Below are positions 36,213 to 46,104 of a stretch of DNA of 64,000 nucleotides, one piece after another. Below the pieces are notes generated by a model. That model made no database searches and had not been told where the DNA came from. It worked only from the letters and a program-made list of their open reading frames with translations. How positions within the stretch are numbered: position 1 is the stretch's first letter; each line of letters begins with the position of its first letter. The stretch is from Candidatus Marimicrobium litorale (GTDB lineage Bacteria; Pseudomonadota; Gammaproteobacteria; Pseudomonadales; Halieaceae): positions 1,860,001-1,924,000 of the forward strand of contig NZ_SHNO01000001.1 of NCBI RefSeq assembly GCF_026262645.1, read 5' to 3'. Made by a program: the position numbers and the translations under genes.

Positions 36213-38255
36213 ATGCTCAAGAAAATGGCTTTGGGGATTTTTGTACTGCTGCTCGCAGGCGCCGGTTATGTCACGATCAAGCTGCTGATTCCCTTGCAGG
36301 CCTCCGCTGACAGAAACGGACCGGATACCGCGCCCCGCGACTATGCCATGCAAGACGATAGCAAGATAAGCCTGCCGACCCCGCAAGCGGCCATTTACCC
36401 GGCAGCGCCCAATCCTGATATGAACCTGTACTGGGGCGAATTGCATTTGCATACCAGTGAAAGTTTTGATGCCACCCTGTTTGGCAACACGTTGACCATC
36501 GACGATGCTTACCGCTTCGCCAAAGGCGAGCCGTTAAACAGCCCCGGTGGCGAGACCATGCAGCTCACCCGACCTCTGGACTTTGTAGCGATCACCGATC
36601 ACGCAGAGGGCTTCGGCACCCGCACGCACTGCGACAGCCCTGACCTCTCCCTGGCGGAGCGCGCCGCCTGCTGGCTGGCCAACGAGCCTAACCCGATGAT
36701 TTTCCAAATCCTGACCAGCCGTATTCGTGGCAAAGCGGCACCGGGCGACCCCTCAAAGCCTGCCGGCGTCTATCAGCCAGAAGCACGCCAAGCCCCCAAG
36801 CCCGGCGCTTTTCCCACCTGCCGCTTTGGCGATAACGCGCTCGAGCGATGCTACCAGAACGCCAGAAATGATTGGGCCCGCTATGTCGAGCTTGCCGACA
36901 AGTACTATGCACCGGGTGAGTTGACCACGTTAATCGGCTATGAGTATTCACCCGGACTACCCGAACAAGGCAAGCACCATCGCAACATACTCTTTCGCTC
37001 TAACATCGTTCCCGAGCGCGCTATCTCAAGCCTGGATGTACCCAACGCCATCGAGCTGTGGCAGGGGCTTGAAGCCACCTGCGGCGAGGGTTGCGACTTT
37101 CTGACGATACCGCACAACCCCAACAAGGCATGGGGCCTCATGTACTCGCGCTATACCTGGGATGGCCGCGAATATAACGAATCCGACTGGCGCCTGCGTC
37201 AGAAGCGCGAACCGCTGGCCGAGATCTTCCAGATCAAGGGCGCACAGGAGTGCGCGCTTGGCGTGGGTGCCACCGATGAAGAATGTGCCTTCGAACAGGT
37301 ATTCGACCCCTGCGAGCCGGGCGAAAAGACCGGCTGCGCCTTTGCAACCGGTTTCGTACGACAGGGTCTGAAAGTCGGTCTTGAACTTGAGCAGGAATTG
37401 GGCTTTAACCCGCTCCAGAGCGGTTTTATCGCCGCCACCGACAGCCATAACTCTAACCCCGGCGATGTCGAGGAATGGGACTTCCCCGGCGCGATCGGTG
37501 CGGCTACGTCCTCCGCGCAGAGGCGCCTGCGAGAGACCGACGCAACCGCGCCTGCCTATAAAACACCTCTGAAATTCAACACATCGGGCGGATTGGCCGC
37601 GGTGTGGGCCCCTGAAAACACGCGGGAGGCAATTTTTGATGCACTGGCCCGCCGCGAAACCTATGCCACCTCGGGTCCACGTCTGGCCGTGCGTTTCTAT
37701 GCCGGCTGGGGGATTGATGATGCTATCGTGGCGGAACACAACCCGTTCCAGTCTTTGATCGCAGACGGTGTGCCCATGGGAGGCGTTTTGCAGGTGCCTC
37801 AAAACGCAGGCGAGGCGTGGCAACAGTCGCCTGGTTTTTTTGTCTGGGCAACACGCGATCCAATCGATGCACCCCTGCAGCGGGTACAAATGGTCAAAGG
37901 CTGGATTGATCCTGAGGGTGAGACCCGGGAAACCGTTGTGGATATTGCCTGTGCCGACGGTATGACAGTTAACCCTGTCACAGGCCGCTGCCCGGATAAT
38001 AGCGCCAGCGTCGATCTGGAAACCTGCCGCTTCAGTCGCGATTCCGGCGCCGATGAACTCAAGGTCGTCTGGCATGACCCTGGCTTCGATCCCACCCAGA
38101 GTGCGTTCTATTATGTTCGCGTGCTGATGAATCCCACCTGTCGCTGGTCAAGCTACGATGCGATACGCCTTGGGCGCGAACCCGATCCTCGTGTCCCCGC
38201 GACTATTCGCGAACGGGCATGGACCAGCCCAATATGGCTGTATCCCAAAAAATGA
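36213..38255 (+). CDS. DUF3604 protein 1, membrane-anchored
   Basis: A 680-aa protein with an uncleaved-looking N-terminal membrane helix (ALGIFVLLLAGAGYVTI). The DUF3604/PHP-like domain has GELHLHTSESFD (His78, His80), ITDHAEG, HHRNILFR, PHNPNKAWG, TDSHNSNPG and TYATSGPRLAVRF; these His/Asp motifs resemble PHP-type metal sites for phosphoester or related hydrolysis. Ten or more cysteines may form disulfides outside the cytoplasm. It lies 90 bp after the receptor gene and is followed by a paralogue of equal length. DUF3604 has no generally established activity, so a hydrolase role is inference. Confidence 0.85.
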   Translation: MLKKMALGIFVLLLAGAGYVTIKLLIPLQASADRNGPDTAPRDYAMQDDSKISLPTPQAAIYPAAPNPDMNLYWGELHLHTSESFDATLFGNTLTIDDAYRFAKGEPLNSPGGETMQLTRPLDFVAITDHAEGFGTRTHCDSPDLSLAERAACWLANEPNPMIFQILTSRIRGKAAPGDPSKPAGVYQPEARQAPKPGAFPTCRFGDNALERCYQNARNDWARYVELADKYYAPGELTTLIGYEYSPGLPEQGKHHRNILFRSNIVPERAISSLDVPNAIELWQGLEATCGEGCDFLTIPHNPNKAWGLMYSRYTWDGREYNESDWRLRQKREPLAEIFQIKGAQECALGVGATDEECAFEQVFDPCEPGEKTGCAFATGFVRQGLKVGLELEQELGFNPLQSGFIAATDSHNSNPGDVEEWDFPGAIGAATSSAQRRLRETDATAPAYKTPLKFNTSGGLAAVWAPENTREAIFDALARRETYATSGPRLAVRFYAGWGIDDAIVAEHNPFQSLIADGVPMGGVLQVPQNAGEAWQQSPGFFVWATRDPIDAPLQRVQMVKGWIDPEGETRETVVDIACADGMTVNPVTGRCPDNSASVDLETCRFSRDSGADELKVVWHDPGFDPTQSAFYYVRVLMNPTCRWSSYDAIRLGREPDPRVPATIRERAWTSPIWLYPKK

Positions 38256-38320
38256 CTGTCGAGATGACGACCTATCAAACTCTCGCAGACTGCCGTTGCG
38301 TGTTAAGGAATCATTGAATT

Positions 38321-40363
38321 ATGTTTTTTCGCATTGCAACAGTGCTGGCGATCACCCTCACCGCGGGATGCTCCGGCGACCCCTCAGAATCCGCCAAGCG
38401 TGAGGAAGCGCGAGACTACTATCGTACCAATAATATGATCCTCCCGGGGAGTGATGAAATCATCACCTTCGCATCACTACCCGAACCCAGCGCCAGTCGC
38501 CCTGCGCCCAACCCCGAGCGCAATGCGTACTTTGGTGACTTGCATGTGCATACAACACTGTCATTCGATGCCTCTGCTTTCGGCACAACCGCGTCCCCGG
38601 CAGACGCCTATCGCTATGCTCAGGGCGAGGCGATCAGGCACCCCGGTGGCTTTGATGTGCAACTGGCACAGCCACTGGATTTTTACGCAGTGACAGATCA
38701 CGCGGTCATGCTGGGTCTGATCAACGAAGCAGAAGACACCAGCACGACGGTATCGCAGTATGCGTTCGCAAAGCCCTATCACAACATCAATGAGTCCGTG
38801 GATGGCGGCATACTGGATTTGGCAAAACGCAGTAAGGTATTTAGCAACTTTATCAGCGATGTCGTTGCCAGCCTGCTCGACGGTACAATCAATGACGCGG
38901 TGGTAAACAACGCGCTAAAATCTGGATGGATGCAGACTATTGATGCGGCCAATACCGCCTATAAACCCGGCACTTTCACCACGTTTGCAGGGTACGAGTT
39001 CACCTCATCGACCGACGAACGAGAGGCCTTGCATCGCAATGTGATTTTTCGCGGCACCGAGCGCTTGCCCGCGCGGCCGTTCTCACGATTCAATAGCATG
39101 AATCCCGAAGGCCTGTGGGACTGGATGGATAGATTGCGCGAGCAAGAGGTTGAAAGCCTTGCAATACCACATAACAGCAACGGCTCCAACGGTGCGATGT
39201 TTGCGTTTACCGACTGGGACGGTAATCCCATTGACCAGGAGTACGCCGAGCAACGGTTGCGCAATGAACCGCTGGTAGAAATCACACAGGTAAAAGGTAC
39301 ATCGGATACTCATCCCGCGCTGTCCAAAAACGATGAGTGGGCTAATTTCGAAATTTTCCCCATGCGCACGTCTACCCGAATTCCCAGCAATCCACGGGGC
39401 AGTTATGTGCGAAACGCCTGGCAACGCGGGCTAGCCATGAGGGAATCGGATGATGCCAATCCTTACCAGTTTGGTGTGGTCGGGGCCAGCGATACGCATA
39501 CGGGCGCAGCCTCACTTGAAGAAGACGACTACTTTGGAAAAATCGGCGCGTTTGATAGCACGGCCGAAAAACGCGGCTCAGTACCAGCAAGTTTCCTTTA
39601 TGGGACCCTGGTCAAACTGGCGGCACCCGAAATGGTCGAGGAGGTAGATGGGGAAGACTACCTGGATTTCTCAGGCTACAAGTACTGGAGCGCATCGGGT
39701 ATTGCCGGGGTATGGGCAGAAGAAAATACCCGTGAAGCCATTTATGATGCGCTGCGCCGCAAGGAAACCTTCGCCACCAGCGGCACACGGATAAAGATTC
39801 GATTTTTCGCAGGTTACGGCCTCGCCGACGCACGACTGGATAGCCCTGACCTGGCAAGCGCCGCCTACCGGGACGGAATCACCATGGGTGGCACGCTGCA
39901 AGCAAGCGATGATCAGCAGCCCACTTTTTTGACCTGGGCCGTCGCGGACCCGAACACAGCCCGGTTGCAGCGGGTTCAAGTTATCAAAGGCTGGCTCGAA
40001 GACGGCGAACACCGCGAGCAGGTCTATGACGTGGCCTGCTCCGATGGCCTGAGTGTAAATCCGCAAACGCATCGCTGCCCGGATAACGGCGCACGTGTCA
40101 ATCTGGATGATTGCTCTATCACAGCAGACGTTGGGTCGAGCGAACTCAAAGCGTTGTGGCAAGACCCCGACTTCACCCCGGGGCAAGACGCGTTCTACTA
40201 CGCTCGTGTGCTGGAGAACCCTGTCTGTCGCTGGTCCACCTGGGATGCCATACGCGCCGGAGAAAAGCCGCGTTCAGACTTACAAGCCACCCTGCAAGAG
40301 CGCGCGTGGTCATCGCCGATCTGGTACAGCGCATCCAGTGAAAAAAACCACTTCGTAGATTGA
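38321..40363 (+). CDS. DUF3604 protein 2, lipoprotein
   Basis: A 680-aa paralogue of the previous gene with a lipoprotein signal (ITLTAGC, Cys17) in place of the membrane helix. The same metal-site motifs are kept: GDLHVHTTLSFD (His75, His77), VTDHAV, LHRNVIFRG, PHNSNGSNG, SDTHTG and TFATSGTRIKIRF, plus a C-terminal CPDNGARVNLDDC segment matching CPDNSASVDLETC of protein 1. The regions between motifs differ strongly, so the two may act on different substrates or as a pair. It ends 7 bp before the monooxygenase gene. Confidence 0.85.
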   Translation: MFFRIATVLAITLTAGCSGDPSESAKREEARDYYRTNNMILPGSDEIITFASLPEPSASRPAPNPERNAYFGDLHVHTTLSFDASAFGTTASPADAYRYAQGEAIRHPGGFDVQLAQPLDFYAVTDHAVMLGLINEAEDTSTTVSQYAFAKPYHNINESVDGGILDLAKRSKVFSNFISDVVASLLDGTINDAVVNNALKSGWMQTIDAANTAYKPGTFTTFAGYEFTSSTDEREALHRNVIFRGTERLPARPFSRFNSMNPEGLWDWMDRLREQEVESLAIPHNSNGSNGAMFAFTDWDGNPIDQEYAEQRLRNEPLVEITQVKGTSDTHPALSKNDEWANFEIFPMRTSTRIPSNPRGSYVRNAWQRGLAMRESDDANPYQFGVVGASDTHTGAASLEEDDYFGKIGAFDSTAEKRGSVPASFLYGTLVKLAAPEMVEEVDGEDYLDFSGYKYWSASGIAGVWAEENTREAIYDALRRKETFATSGTRIKIRFFAGYGLADARLDSPDLASAAYRDGITMGGTLQASDDQQPTFLTWAVADPNTARLQRVQVIKGWLEDGEHREQVYDVACSDGLSVNPQTHRCPDNGARVNLDDCSITADVGSSELKALWQDPDFTPGQDAFYYARVLENPVCRWSTWDAIRAGEKPRSDLQATLQERAWSSPIWYSASSEKNHFVD

Positions 40364-40370
40364 GGGAACG

Positions 40371-41825
40371 ATGACCAAACCGTATGAATCTGTCGATGTG
40401 CTGATCATCGGCGCTGGCCTCGCCGGGATTGGCGGTGCCTGCCAATTGCGGCGCAAAAGCCCTGAGCGCAGCTTTATGATCCTCGAATCCCGTGCGGCCA
40501 GCGGCGGCACCTGGGATTTATTCCGTTATCCAGGAATCCGCTCCGATAGCGATATGTATACGTACAGCTACGGTTTCAAACCGTGGCGCGACGAATCAAC
40601 CATCGCGGACGGGCACAAGATTCTCGATTATATCCGTGAAGCGGCCGCGGAATATGACGTCGAGAAAAACATTCGCTACAAACATAAAGTCGTGACCGCC
40701 AACTGGTCCGACGCGGACAAACAGTGGTTGATAACCGCCCGGCATGGCGACACCGGCGAGATGATCACAGTCGGCTGCAAGTTTGTCTTTAATTGCACCG
40801 GCTACTATGACTACGAGCAGGGGTATACGCCAGCGTTTGCCGGCCTTGATGATTTTAACGGCCAGGTCCTTCATGCCCAGCATTGGCCCGAGGATCTGGA
40901 TTATCAGGGCAAGCGTGTCATTGTCATCGGTAGCGGCGCCACGGCGGTAACGCTGGTACCCACCCTGTCCAAAGACACGGCTAGTCTGGTGATGTTGCAG
41001 CGTACGCCGACCTACATCGCTACCGTGCCCTCTGAGGACCCACTCGCAGACAAACTGCGCAAGTGGCTTCCTGAAAGTTGGACATTCCGCCTGACACGGT
41101 GGAAAAAAGTGCTCTTTCAAATCTATGTCTACAAGCTGTCGCGCAAGCGCCCGGACGATTTACGCCGGTTTATGCTGGGACAGGTGCGCCAGGCCCTCGG
41201 GCCGGATTACGATATCAAGACGCATTTCACGCCGCCTTACAACCCATGGGATCAACGGCTGTGCGCGGTGCCAGACGGCGATATGTTCAAGGCCATTAAA
41301 CAAGGGCGCGCAGAGGTGGTCACCGATCATATCGAGCGATTCAATGGCGCCGGTATTGCGCTCAAGTCTGGAAAACAGCTGGACGCCGACATCGTTATTC
41401 TGGCAACGGGATTGAACCTGCAGTTTGCCGGAGGAATTGAGTACAGTGTCAATAATAAGGCAATCGATTTCAGCAAACATTTTATCTACCGCGGCATGAT
41501 GTTCTCAGATGTGCCGAATATGGCCTTCACGGTGGGCTACACCAATTCATCGTGGACGTTGAAAACCGATCTGACCAGTCACTTTGTGTGTCGACTATTG
41601 AACAAAATGGCGCGTGGCAGCTATGCGAGTGTGACACCGCGCATGAAGGGAAGCATTGAAGAAACTCCCCTGCTCGATTTCGACGCAGGCTACGTGCTCC
41701 GTGCCAGAGAACAATTTCCCAAGCAGGGCAACAGACTGCCCTGGCAGAACTACCAGGATTACATCAGGGATTTCATTGGCCTGCGTCTGCGCAGCCTGCG
41801 GGACAAGGAATTGGAATTCAGGTAA
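40371..41825 (+). CDS. Flavin-containing monooxygenase, Baeyer-Villiger type
   Basis: A 484-aa FAD/NADPH enzyme. FAD-binding GAGLAGIG is at residues 14-21, then GGTWDLFRYPGIRSDSDM, the Baeyer-Villiger fingerprint FNGQVLHAQHWP (FxGxxxHxxxWP, residues 162-173) and the NADPH motif GSGATA at 187-192. Such enzymes insert oxygen next to a ketone to give an ester or lactone, or oxidise N or S atoms. Seven bp after DUF3604 protein 2, with GAGGGAACG before the ATG. Beside a lactonase-like hydrolase, this suggests oxidation of a cyclic or long-chain ketone followed by hydrolysis. Confidence 0.9.
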   Translation: MTKPYESVDVLIIGAGLAGIGGACQLRRKSPERSFMILESRAASGGTWDLFRYPGIRSDSDMYTYSYGFKPWRDESTIADGHKILDYIREAAAEYDVEKNIRYKHKVVTANWSDADKQWLITARHGDTGEMITVGCKFVFNCTGYYDYEQGYTPAFAGLDDFNGQVLHAQHWPEDLDYQGKRVIVIGSGATAVTLVPTLSKDTASLVMLQRTPTYIATVPSEDPLADKLRKWLPESWTFRLTRWKKVLFQIYVYKLSRKRPDDLRRFMLGQVRQALGPDYDIKTHFTPPYNPWDQRLCAVPDGDMFKAIKQGRAEVVTDHIERFNGAGIALKSGKQLDADIVILATGLNLQFAGGIEYSVNNKAIDFSKHFIYRGMMFSDVPNMAFTVGYTNSSWTLKTDLTSHFVCRLLNKMARGSYASVTPRMKGSIEETPLLDFDAGYVLRAREQFPKQGNRLPWQNYQDYIRDFIGLRLRSLRDKELEFR

Positions 41826-41904
41826 CACTGACGCCTTGCAATACGGGGCGACAAGACACCATCGAGCCCATGATTAGCTGGCACATAACACGGAGAACAT
41901 AGCA

Positions 41905-42945
41905 GTGAAAATAACGCTGGCAATAGTCATCAGCCTTCTCATAATCGTCGGTGCGGGTCGAGCATTACTGACACTGCCTGCGGTACAGGACGCCGTCATT
42001 GAGCGCGGCACAGCCCTACTTGCCAAGCGCGGCGCTGAACCCTTTCCAGAATCAGAGAGCCTGAGAGTCTATGTCTGCGGCAGCGCATCACCGCTCGGTA
42101 CCGGGCAGGCACAGGCCTGTATAGCGGTCATCACACCGGAGCATTTTTTCCTGATCGATTCTGGCGCTGGCTCCACCGATAACATCAACCGTTTGGGACT
42201 GCCCGCAGATCGACTGCAGGGCTTATTGCTCACGCATTTTCACTCTGACCACATTGCTGAAATTTATGAGATCAATCTCGCGTCCTGGGTACAGGGTCGA
42301 CCGACACCGCTCACCGTCTACGGTCCGTATGGCGTTGCAGAAGTAACCAATGCAATCAATGGGGCCTACCGGCAGGATCGACGGTATCGCACGGGCCACC
42401 ACGGAGAAGAACTGCTGCCGCCTGCGCTGGGCGTACTGGCCCACAAATCCATTCTTCCAGGCGTCATTCTGCAGGACGGTGATCTCACCATTACAGCCTA
42501 TGTCGCCGAGCATCCGCCTATTCATCCTGCAGTGGGCTATCGGTTTGACTACCGCGGCCGCAGCGTTGTCATTTCAGGCGACAGCAATGTCACAGACAAG
42601 ACGCTGGCGATAGTTGAGGGCGCTGATCTACTGCTCCACGACGCGCTGTCGCTACCGACGCTGACGGCGCTGACAGAGGCGTTGAATGCAGAGGGGCAGT
42701 CACGGCAATCAAAAATTGTATCCGATGTCATCGACTATCATGCCTCGACCGACGCACTGATTGAGCTGGGCCAACAGTCCAACGTCGATATGGTGGCTTT
42801 CTATCATCTGGTGCCGGTACCGCCCACATCCCTGTTTGAGGACGTCTTCTTGCGCGGTGCACCGGACAACTTTCTGGTCGCAGAGGACCTGATGTGGTTT
42901 GAGCTGCCCATCGAGAGTGACGACATCATCGTACATCGCCCGTAA
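41905..42945 (+). CDS. Metallo-beta-lactamase-fold hydrolase, membrane-anchored or exported
   Basis: A 346-aa protein with an N-terminal hydrophobic segment (LAIVISLLIIVGAG) and an MBL domain of the RNase Z/arylsulfatase-like type: SASPLGTGQAQAC, LTHFHSDHIAEI (HxHxDH at 111-116), GHHGEE, and VVISGDSNVTD with the bridging Asp. The GTG start at 41905 has GGAGA upstream. The N-terminal segment argues against a tRNA-processing role and for a periplasmic hydrolase, perhaps of an ester or lactone. Fifth gene of the operon. Confidence 0.82.
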   Translation: MKITLAIVISLLIIVGAGRALLTLPAVQDAVIERGTALLAKRGAEPFPESESLRVYVCGSASPLGTGQAQACIAVITPEHFFLIDSGAGSTDNINRLGLPADRLQGLLLTHFHSDHIAEIYEINLASWVQGRPTPLTVYGPYGVAEVTNAINGAYRQDRRYRTGHHGEELLPPALGVLAHKSILPGVILQDGDLTITAYVAEHPPIHPAVGYRFDYRGRSVVISGDSNVTDKTLAIVEGADLLLHDALSLPTLTALTEALNAEGQSRQSKIVSDVIDYHASTDALIELGQQSNVDMVAFYHLVPVPPTSLFEDVFLRGAPDNFLVAEDLMWFELPIESDDIIVHRP

Positions 42946-42969
42946 CGCACAATTTTCAGGAGAAAAGGC

Positions 42970-44010
42970 ATGGCGCATAACCAACCTATCCGACTGACAG
43001 GCGGTACCGGGTCACCCTATACCCAAAAGATGGTCGCCCTGCTGCGCTACCGACGCATACCCTATGCAATCAACTGGGGCATGCCGGCGGAGGCCTGTGA
43101 GGCAATGGGCGTGGAGAAACCGCGGCCGACCTTTGAGCCCACCTTCTTCTTTGAAGAGGCAGGGCACACAACAGCGGTTTGCGACTCCACACCGATTATC
43201 CGACGTCTGGAAAAGACGTATGCGGACCGCTCCGTACTGCCTGCTGACCCGGCCCTGGCGTTTATCGACTATTTACTCGAGGATTTCGCTGACGAATGGT
43301 GCACCAAGTACATGTTCCATTATCGCTGGCATGCGACGCTGGACGCGGACAACGCCGGCACGCTGTTGCCGCTCAGTATGAACGTGAGTATGCCCAGCGA
43401 TGCCCGTCAACAATTCAAGGATTGGGTAAAAGATCGACAGATTAGCCGACTGTACGTGGTGGGCTCCAACGACACTACAGCAGCGGTGATCGATGCAAGC
43501 TATCGGCGCTTTCTTGCTGCCATGGAGAAACACCTGGGCAAGCAACCGTACCTGCTGGGCAACCGGCCCGCCGCGGGCGACTTCGGCCTGTTCGGCCAGT
43601 TGAGTCAATTAGTGGGGTTCGACCCCACACCCCGGGCGATTGCCCATGACGTGTCTCCGCGCACTGTGGCCTGGGTGAGTCTTATGCACGACCAGAGCGG
43701 GCTCGAACCCACCGAACAGGACTGGGTGAGTATTGCGGATCAACCCTCTACCCTCCGTGGCCTGCTGCAAGAGGTCGGCCGCATGTATGCCCCCGCGCAG
43801 CTGGCCAATGCACAGGCGGTTGAGGCGGGAGAAAAAACCTGGGATGCGGTCATCGATGGCGCACCCTGGACCCAACAGACCTTCCCCTACCAGGCCAAGT
43901 GCCTGCGCTGGACCAACGAACACTACCGCGCCCTTGGTGAGTCCGACCGCGCCCGTGTCAACGCACTGCTTGAGGGCACTGGCGTTGAGACCATGCTTTC
44001 ACTCGATTGA
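42970..44010 (+). CDS. Glutathione S-transferase-like protein
   Basis: A 346-aa protein whose N-terminus has a thioredoxin-like GST domain (GGTGSPYTQKMVALLRYRRI, then CDSTPIIRRLEK for the glutathione gamma-Glu site) and whose C-terminal part has the helical GST domain with NRPAAGDFGLFGQLSQLV. It is longer than classical GSTs (about 210 aa) because of extra helices. GGAG lies 8 nt before the ATG. It may conjugate or isomerise an intermediate of the pathway. It closes the rightward operon; 277 bp without a gene or clear terminator follow. Confidence 0.8.
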   Translation: MAHNQPIRLTGGTGSPYTQKMVALLRYRRIPYAINWGMPAEACEAMGVEKPRPTFEPTFFFEEAGHTTAVCDSTPIIRRLEKTYADRSVLPADPALAFIDYLLEDFADEWCTKYMFHYRWHATLDADNAGTLLPLSMNVSMPSDARQQFKDWVKDRQISRLYVVGSNDTTAAVIDASYRRFLAAMEKHLGKQPYLLGNRPAAGDFGLFGQLSQLVGFDPTPRAIAHDVSPRTVAWVSLMHDQSGLEPTEQDWVSIADQPSTLRGLLQEVGRMYAPAQLANAQAVEAGEKTWDAVIDGAPWTQQTFPYQAKCLRWTNEHYRALGESDRARVNALLEGTGVETMLSLD

Positions 44011-44287
44011 AGAACCGTGACGCTATCGGCATTTGCGCAAACGCGTGTGCCGCTGCTGTTAGTGACCGCGGCAAGGGGCAGTGTGTCATGCTAGCCGGCA
44101 CCGTTTCGCGCCCGGTGTTGGGTGACCAGAGACATTGCCGCTAAACACTGTTTGATCGATGCCAGCCCTTGCTCCACTGAAGGGGTTTTTGCGGCGCAGC
44201 CACTAAAAATGGCTGTTATTGTTCATTGTATTACGCCACTGACGCGCGAGATGAGCGCAGCACGAACCCGAGTCTCATACCCTGCTT

Positions 44288-45067
44288 CTATGAGGATTTT
44301 TCCAAAGATAGACGGGAAAATTTGAGTAAGATGCGCCGAGGAATGAGCGGCGCGATCCACTTCAGCACGAAACCGAGCAGCTTACTGTTTACGACCACCC
44401 GCTTTCCTTTTTGCATTGCGTTGTATCCGCAGATCGCGACCGATTCAGCCGACGCGCCAAATTGAAATACCCTGACGCCCTCAAGGTCGCCGGCTTCCGC
44501 GAAACCGGTCATCACCGGTCCGGGGCAAAGCGCCGTCACCGTAACACCGGTACCGGAGAGCTCTTCCGCCAGTGCTTCAGAAAATGACAGCACAAACGCC
44601 TTTGTCGCGTAGTACACCGCCTGCAGAGGACCGGGAATGAAAGCCGCTGTCGATGCGACGTTTAGCACCTTTCCACTTCCTCGCTGTATCATTGCCTCCA
44701 GATAAAGGTGTGTCAGGGTTACCAGGGCGCCCATGTTCAGTTGCATCATGGCTTGATCATTGAGCAACTTTCTCTCGTAGAATTTACCGTGCCCTCCGAC
44801 GCCTGCGTTATTGATAAGCAGTGATACCTTGATACCCGCTGCCTCGGTCTGCGCGAACACGCGGTCGGCCGCATCAGCATGTGACAAATCCATTGCGATG
44901 GTAAGCACAGAGATGCCATGGCTTGATTCAAGATCAGCTTTTATCTCTTCGAGCTTCTCGCGGTTTCTGGCGACCAATACCAGATCACCGCCCGCCGCTG
45001 CATGAATACGCGCGAACTCCGCACCGATGCCTCCCGAGGCACCTGTTATCAAAGCTGTTTCAGACAT
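44288..45067 (-). CDS. Short-chain dehydrogenase/reductase
   Basis: A 259-aa SDR with TGASGGIG (residues 8-15), NNAG (86-89), the catalytic YxxxK pair Y162/K166 and a C-terminal segment (KRVVVNSKLLGFVLKWIAPLIPRRIL) typical of the DltE/YqjQ-like SDR subgroup that often acts on lipophilic alcohols or ketones. On the minus strand, convergent with the GST-like gene. It may interconvert alcohol and ketone in the same pathway as the monooxygenase, but that is inferred from position. Confidence 0.88.
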   Translation of the reverse strand: MSETALITGASGGIGAEFARIHAAAGGDLVLVARNREKLEEIKADLESSHGISVLTIAMDLSHADAADRVFAQTEAAGIKVSLLINNAGVGGHGKFYERKLLNDQAMMQLNMGALVTLTHLYLEAMIQRGSGKVLNVASTAAFIPGPLQAVYYATKAFVLSFSEALAEELSGTGVTVTALCPGPVMTGFAEAGDLEGVRVFQFGASAESVAICGYNAMQKGKRVVVNSKLLGFVLKWIAPLIPRRILLKFSRLSLEKSS

Positions 45068-45237
45068 ACATTATGTTACCCCAGGCTGCGCCAGTAGAGA
45101 GACCGTGCAAGCCTCTGCATCCGGTGGCGGATGATAAATAGACCTGCCGGCGACGTATTCGCTTGCGGTACCGGGCCGGTGCACAGGAGGCTACAACATC
45201 CGTAACCGGTTTTCTACGTTTGCGGGTTGTCTCTCGG

Positions 45238-46014
45238 TTATCGAAACTCAGCGAGACGCTCCGCGGTATCGAGAATATCGATGTATTCTGTATCCCGCTC
45301 TTTGATAAGCGCCTCCTCGATAGCGAGGCCCTCCTGGTGCATATTATAAAGGTCTTTCATGGCCGCGACTGCCGCGCGTGAGTTCCCGGCAATCTCAGCC
45401 GCGCGCCGTGTCACCAGATCATCCAGCTCTGCGTCTCCTGCGACGGAGCGATTGGCAATACCCAGTCGCTCTGCCTCATCTCCCCTGAACACTCGCGCCG
45501 AGTAAGACAACTCTTTGGCTTTGCGAACCCCTATTGCCTGGGGCAGGGTCTGAGACATCCCCCAGGTGGGACGCAGGCCAAACTTGGTGTGAGTATCCCC
45601 AAATTTTGTCGCATCAGTGGTGAAGATAAAGTCACAGTGCAGGGCCAACTCCAGCGCACCGGTAAAACAGGCACCCTGCACCCTGGCGATCACAGGCACC
45701 CACGCGCTGCGAATGGCGCTGTAGGCCTGTCTCGCGGGCGCGTCAAAAACATCGCCTATGCGGCCATAAGCCGGTTCAATATCCTGCAACACCTTCAGGT
45801 CGACACCGGCCGAGAAAGCGCGCCCCTCGCCCTGCAAAACAATCACCGAAACGGCTTCGTCGCCACTGGCGCGGTTAACCAAAGCAGCAACGCCCTCCAA
45901 CATTTCCGGGTGTAACGCGTTCATGGCGTCCGGCCGGTTAAAGCTGATAGTCAGTATGCCACTGTCCAATCGGGTCAACAGCTTATCGGTGACTGATTGA
46001 TAACACTCGCTCAT
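45238..46014 (-). CDS. Enoyl-CoA hydratase/isomerase family protein (crotonase)
   Basis: A 258-aa crotonase-fold protein. FNRPDAMNALHPEML, the oxyanion-hole segment GEGRAFSAGVDLK and the second oxyanion region VQGACFTGALELALHCDF are present. The second region lacks the usual catalytic Glu of hydratases at its standard place, so isomerase, hydrolase or other crotonase chemistry is possible. It implies that a CoA thioester is formed in the pathway, although no CoA ligase is in the window. Minus strand, 170 bp upstream of the SDR, 90 bp downstream of the AraC-type regulator gene. Confidence 0.87.
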   Translation of the reverse strand: MSECYQSVTDKLLTRLDSGILTISFNRPDAMNALHPEMLEGVAALVNRASGDEAVSVIVLQGEGRAFSAGVDLKVLQDIEPAYGRIGDVFDAPARQAYSAIRSAWVPVIARVQGACFTGALELALHCDFIFTTDATKFGDTHTKFGLRPTWGMSQTLPQAIGVRKAKELSYSARVFRGDEAERLGIANRSVAGDAELDDLVTRRAAEIAGNSRAAVAAMKDLYNMHQEGLAIEEALIKERDTEYIDILDTAERLAEFR

Positions 46015-46104
46015 TCGTCTTTACTCTCCGTTGCAGTTGGGGATACCGGACGATCACAGTTATCGCCGTCCTCGGCAATGGCGGGTCGTTCCGCGCTTGC
46101 GATT

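Noticed and set aside
37026-38075. 349-codon minus-strand frame opposite DUF3604 protein 1
   Set aside because: Shadow of the DUF3604 gene, no start site or domain.
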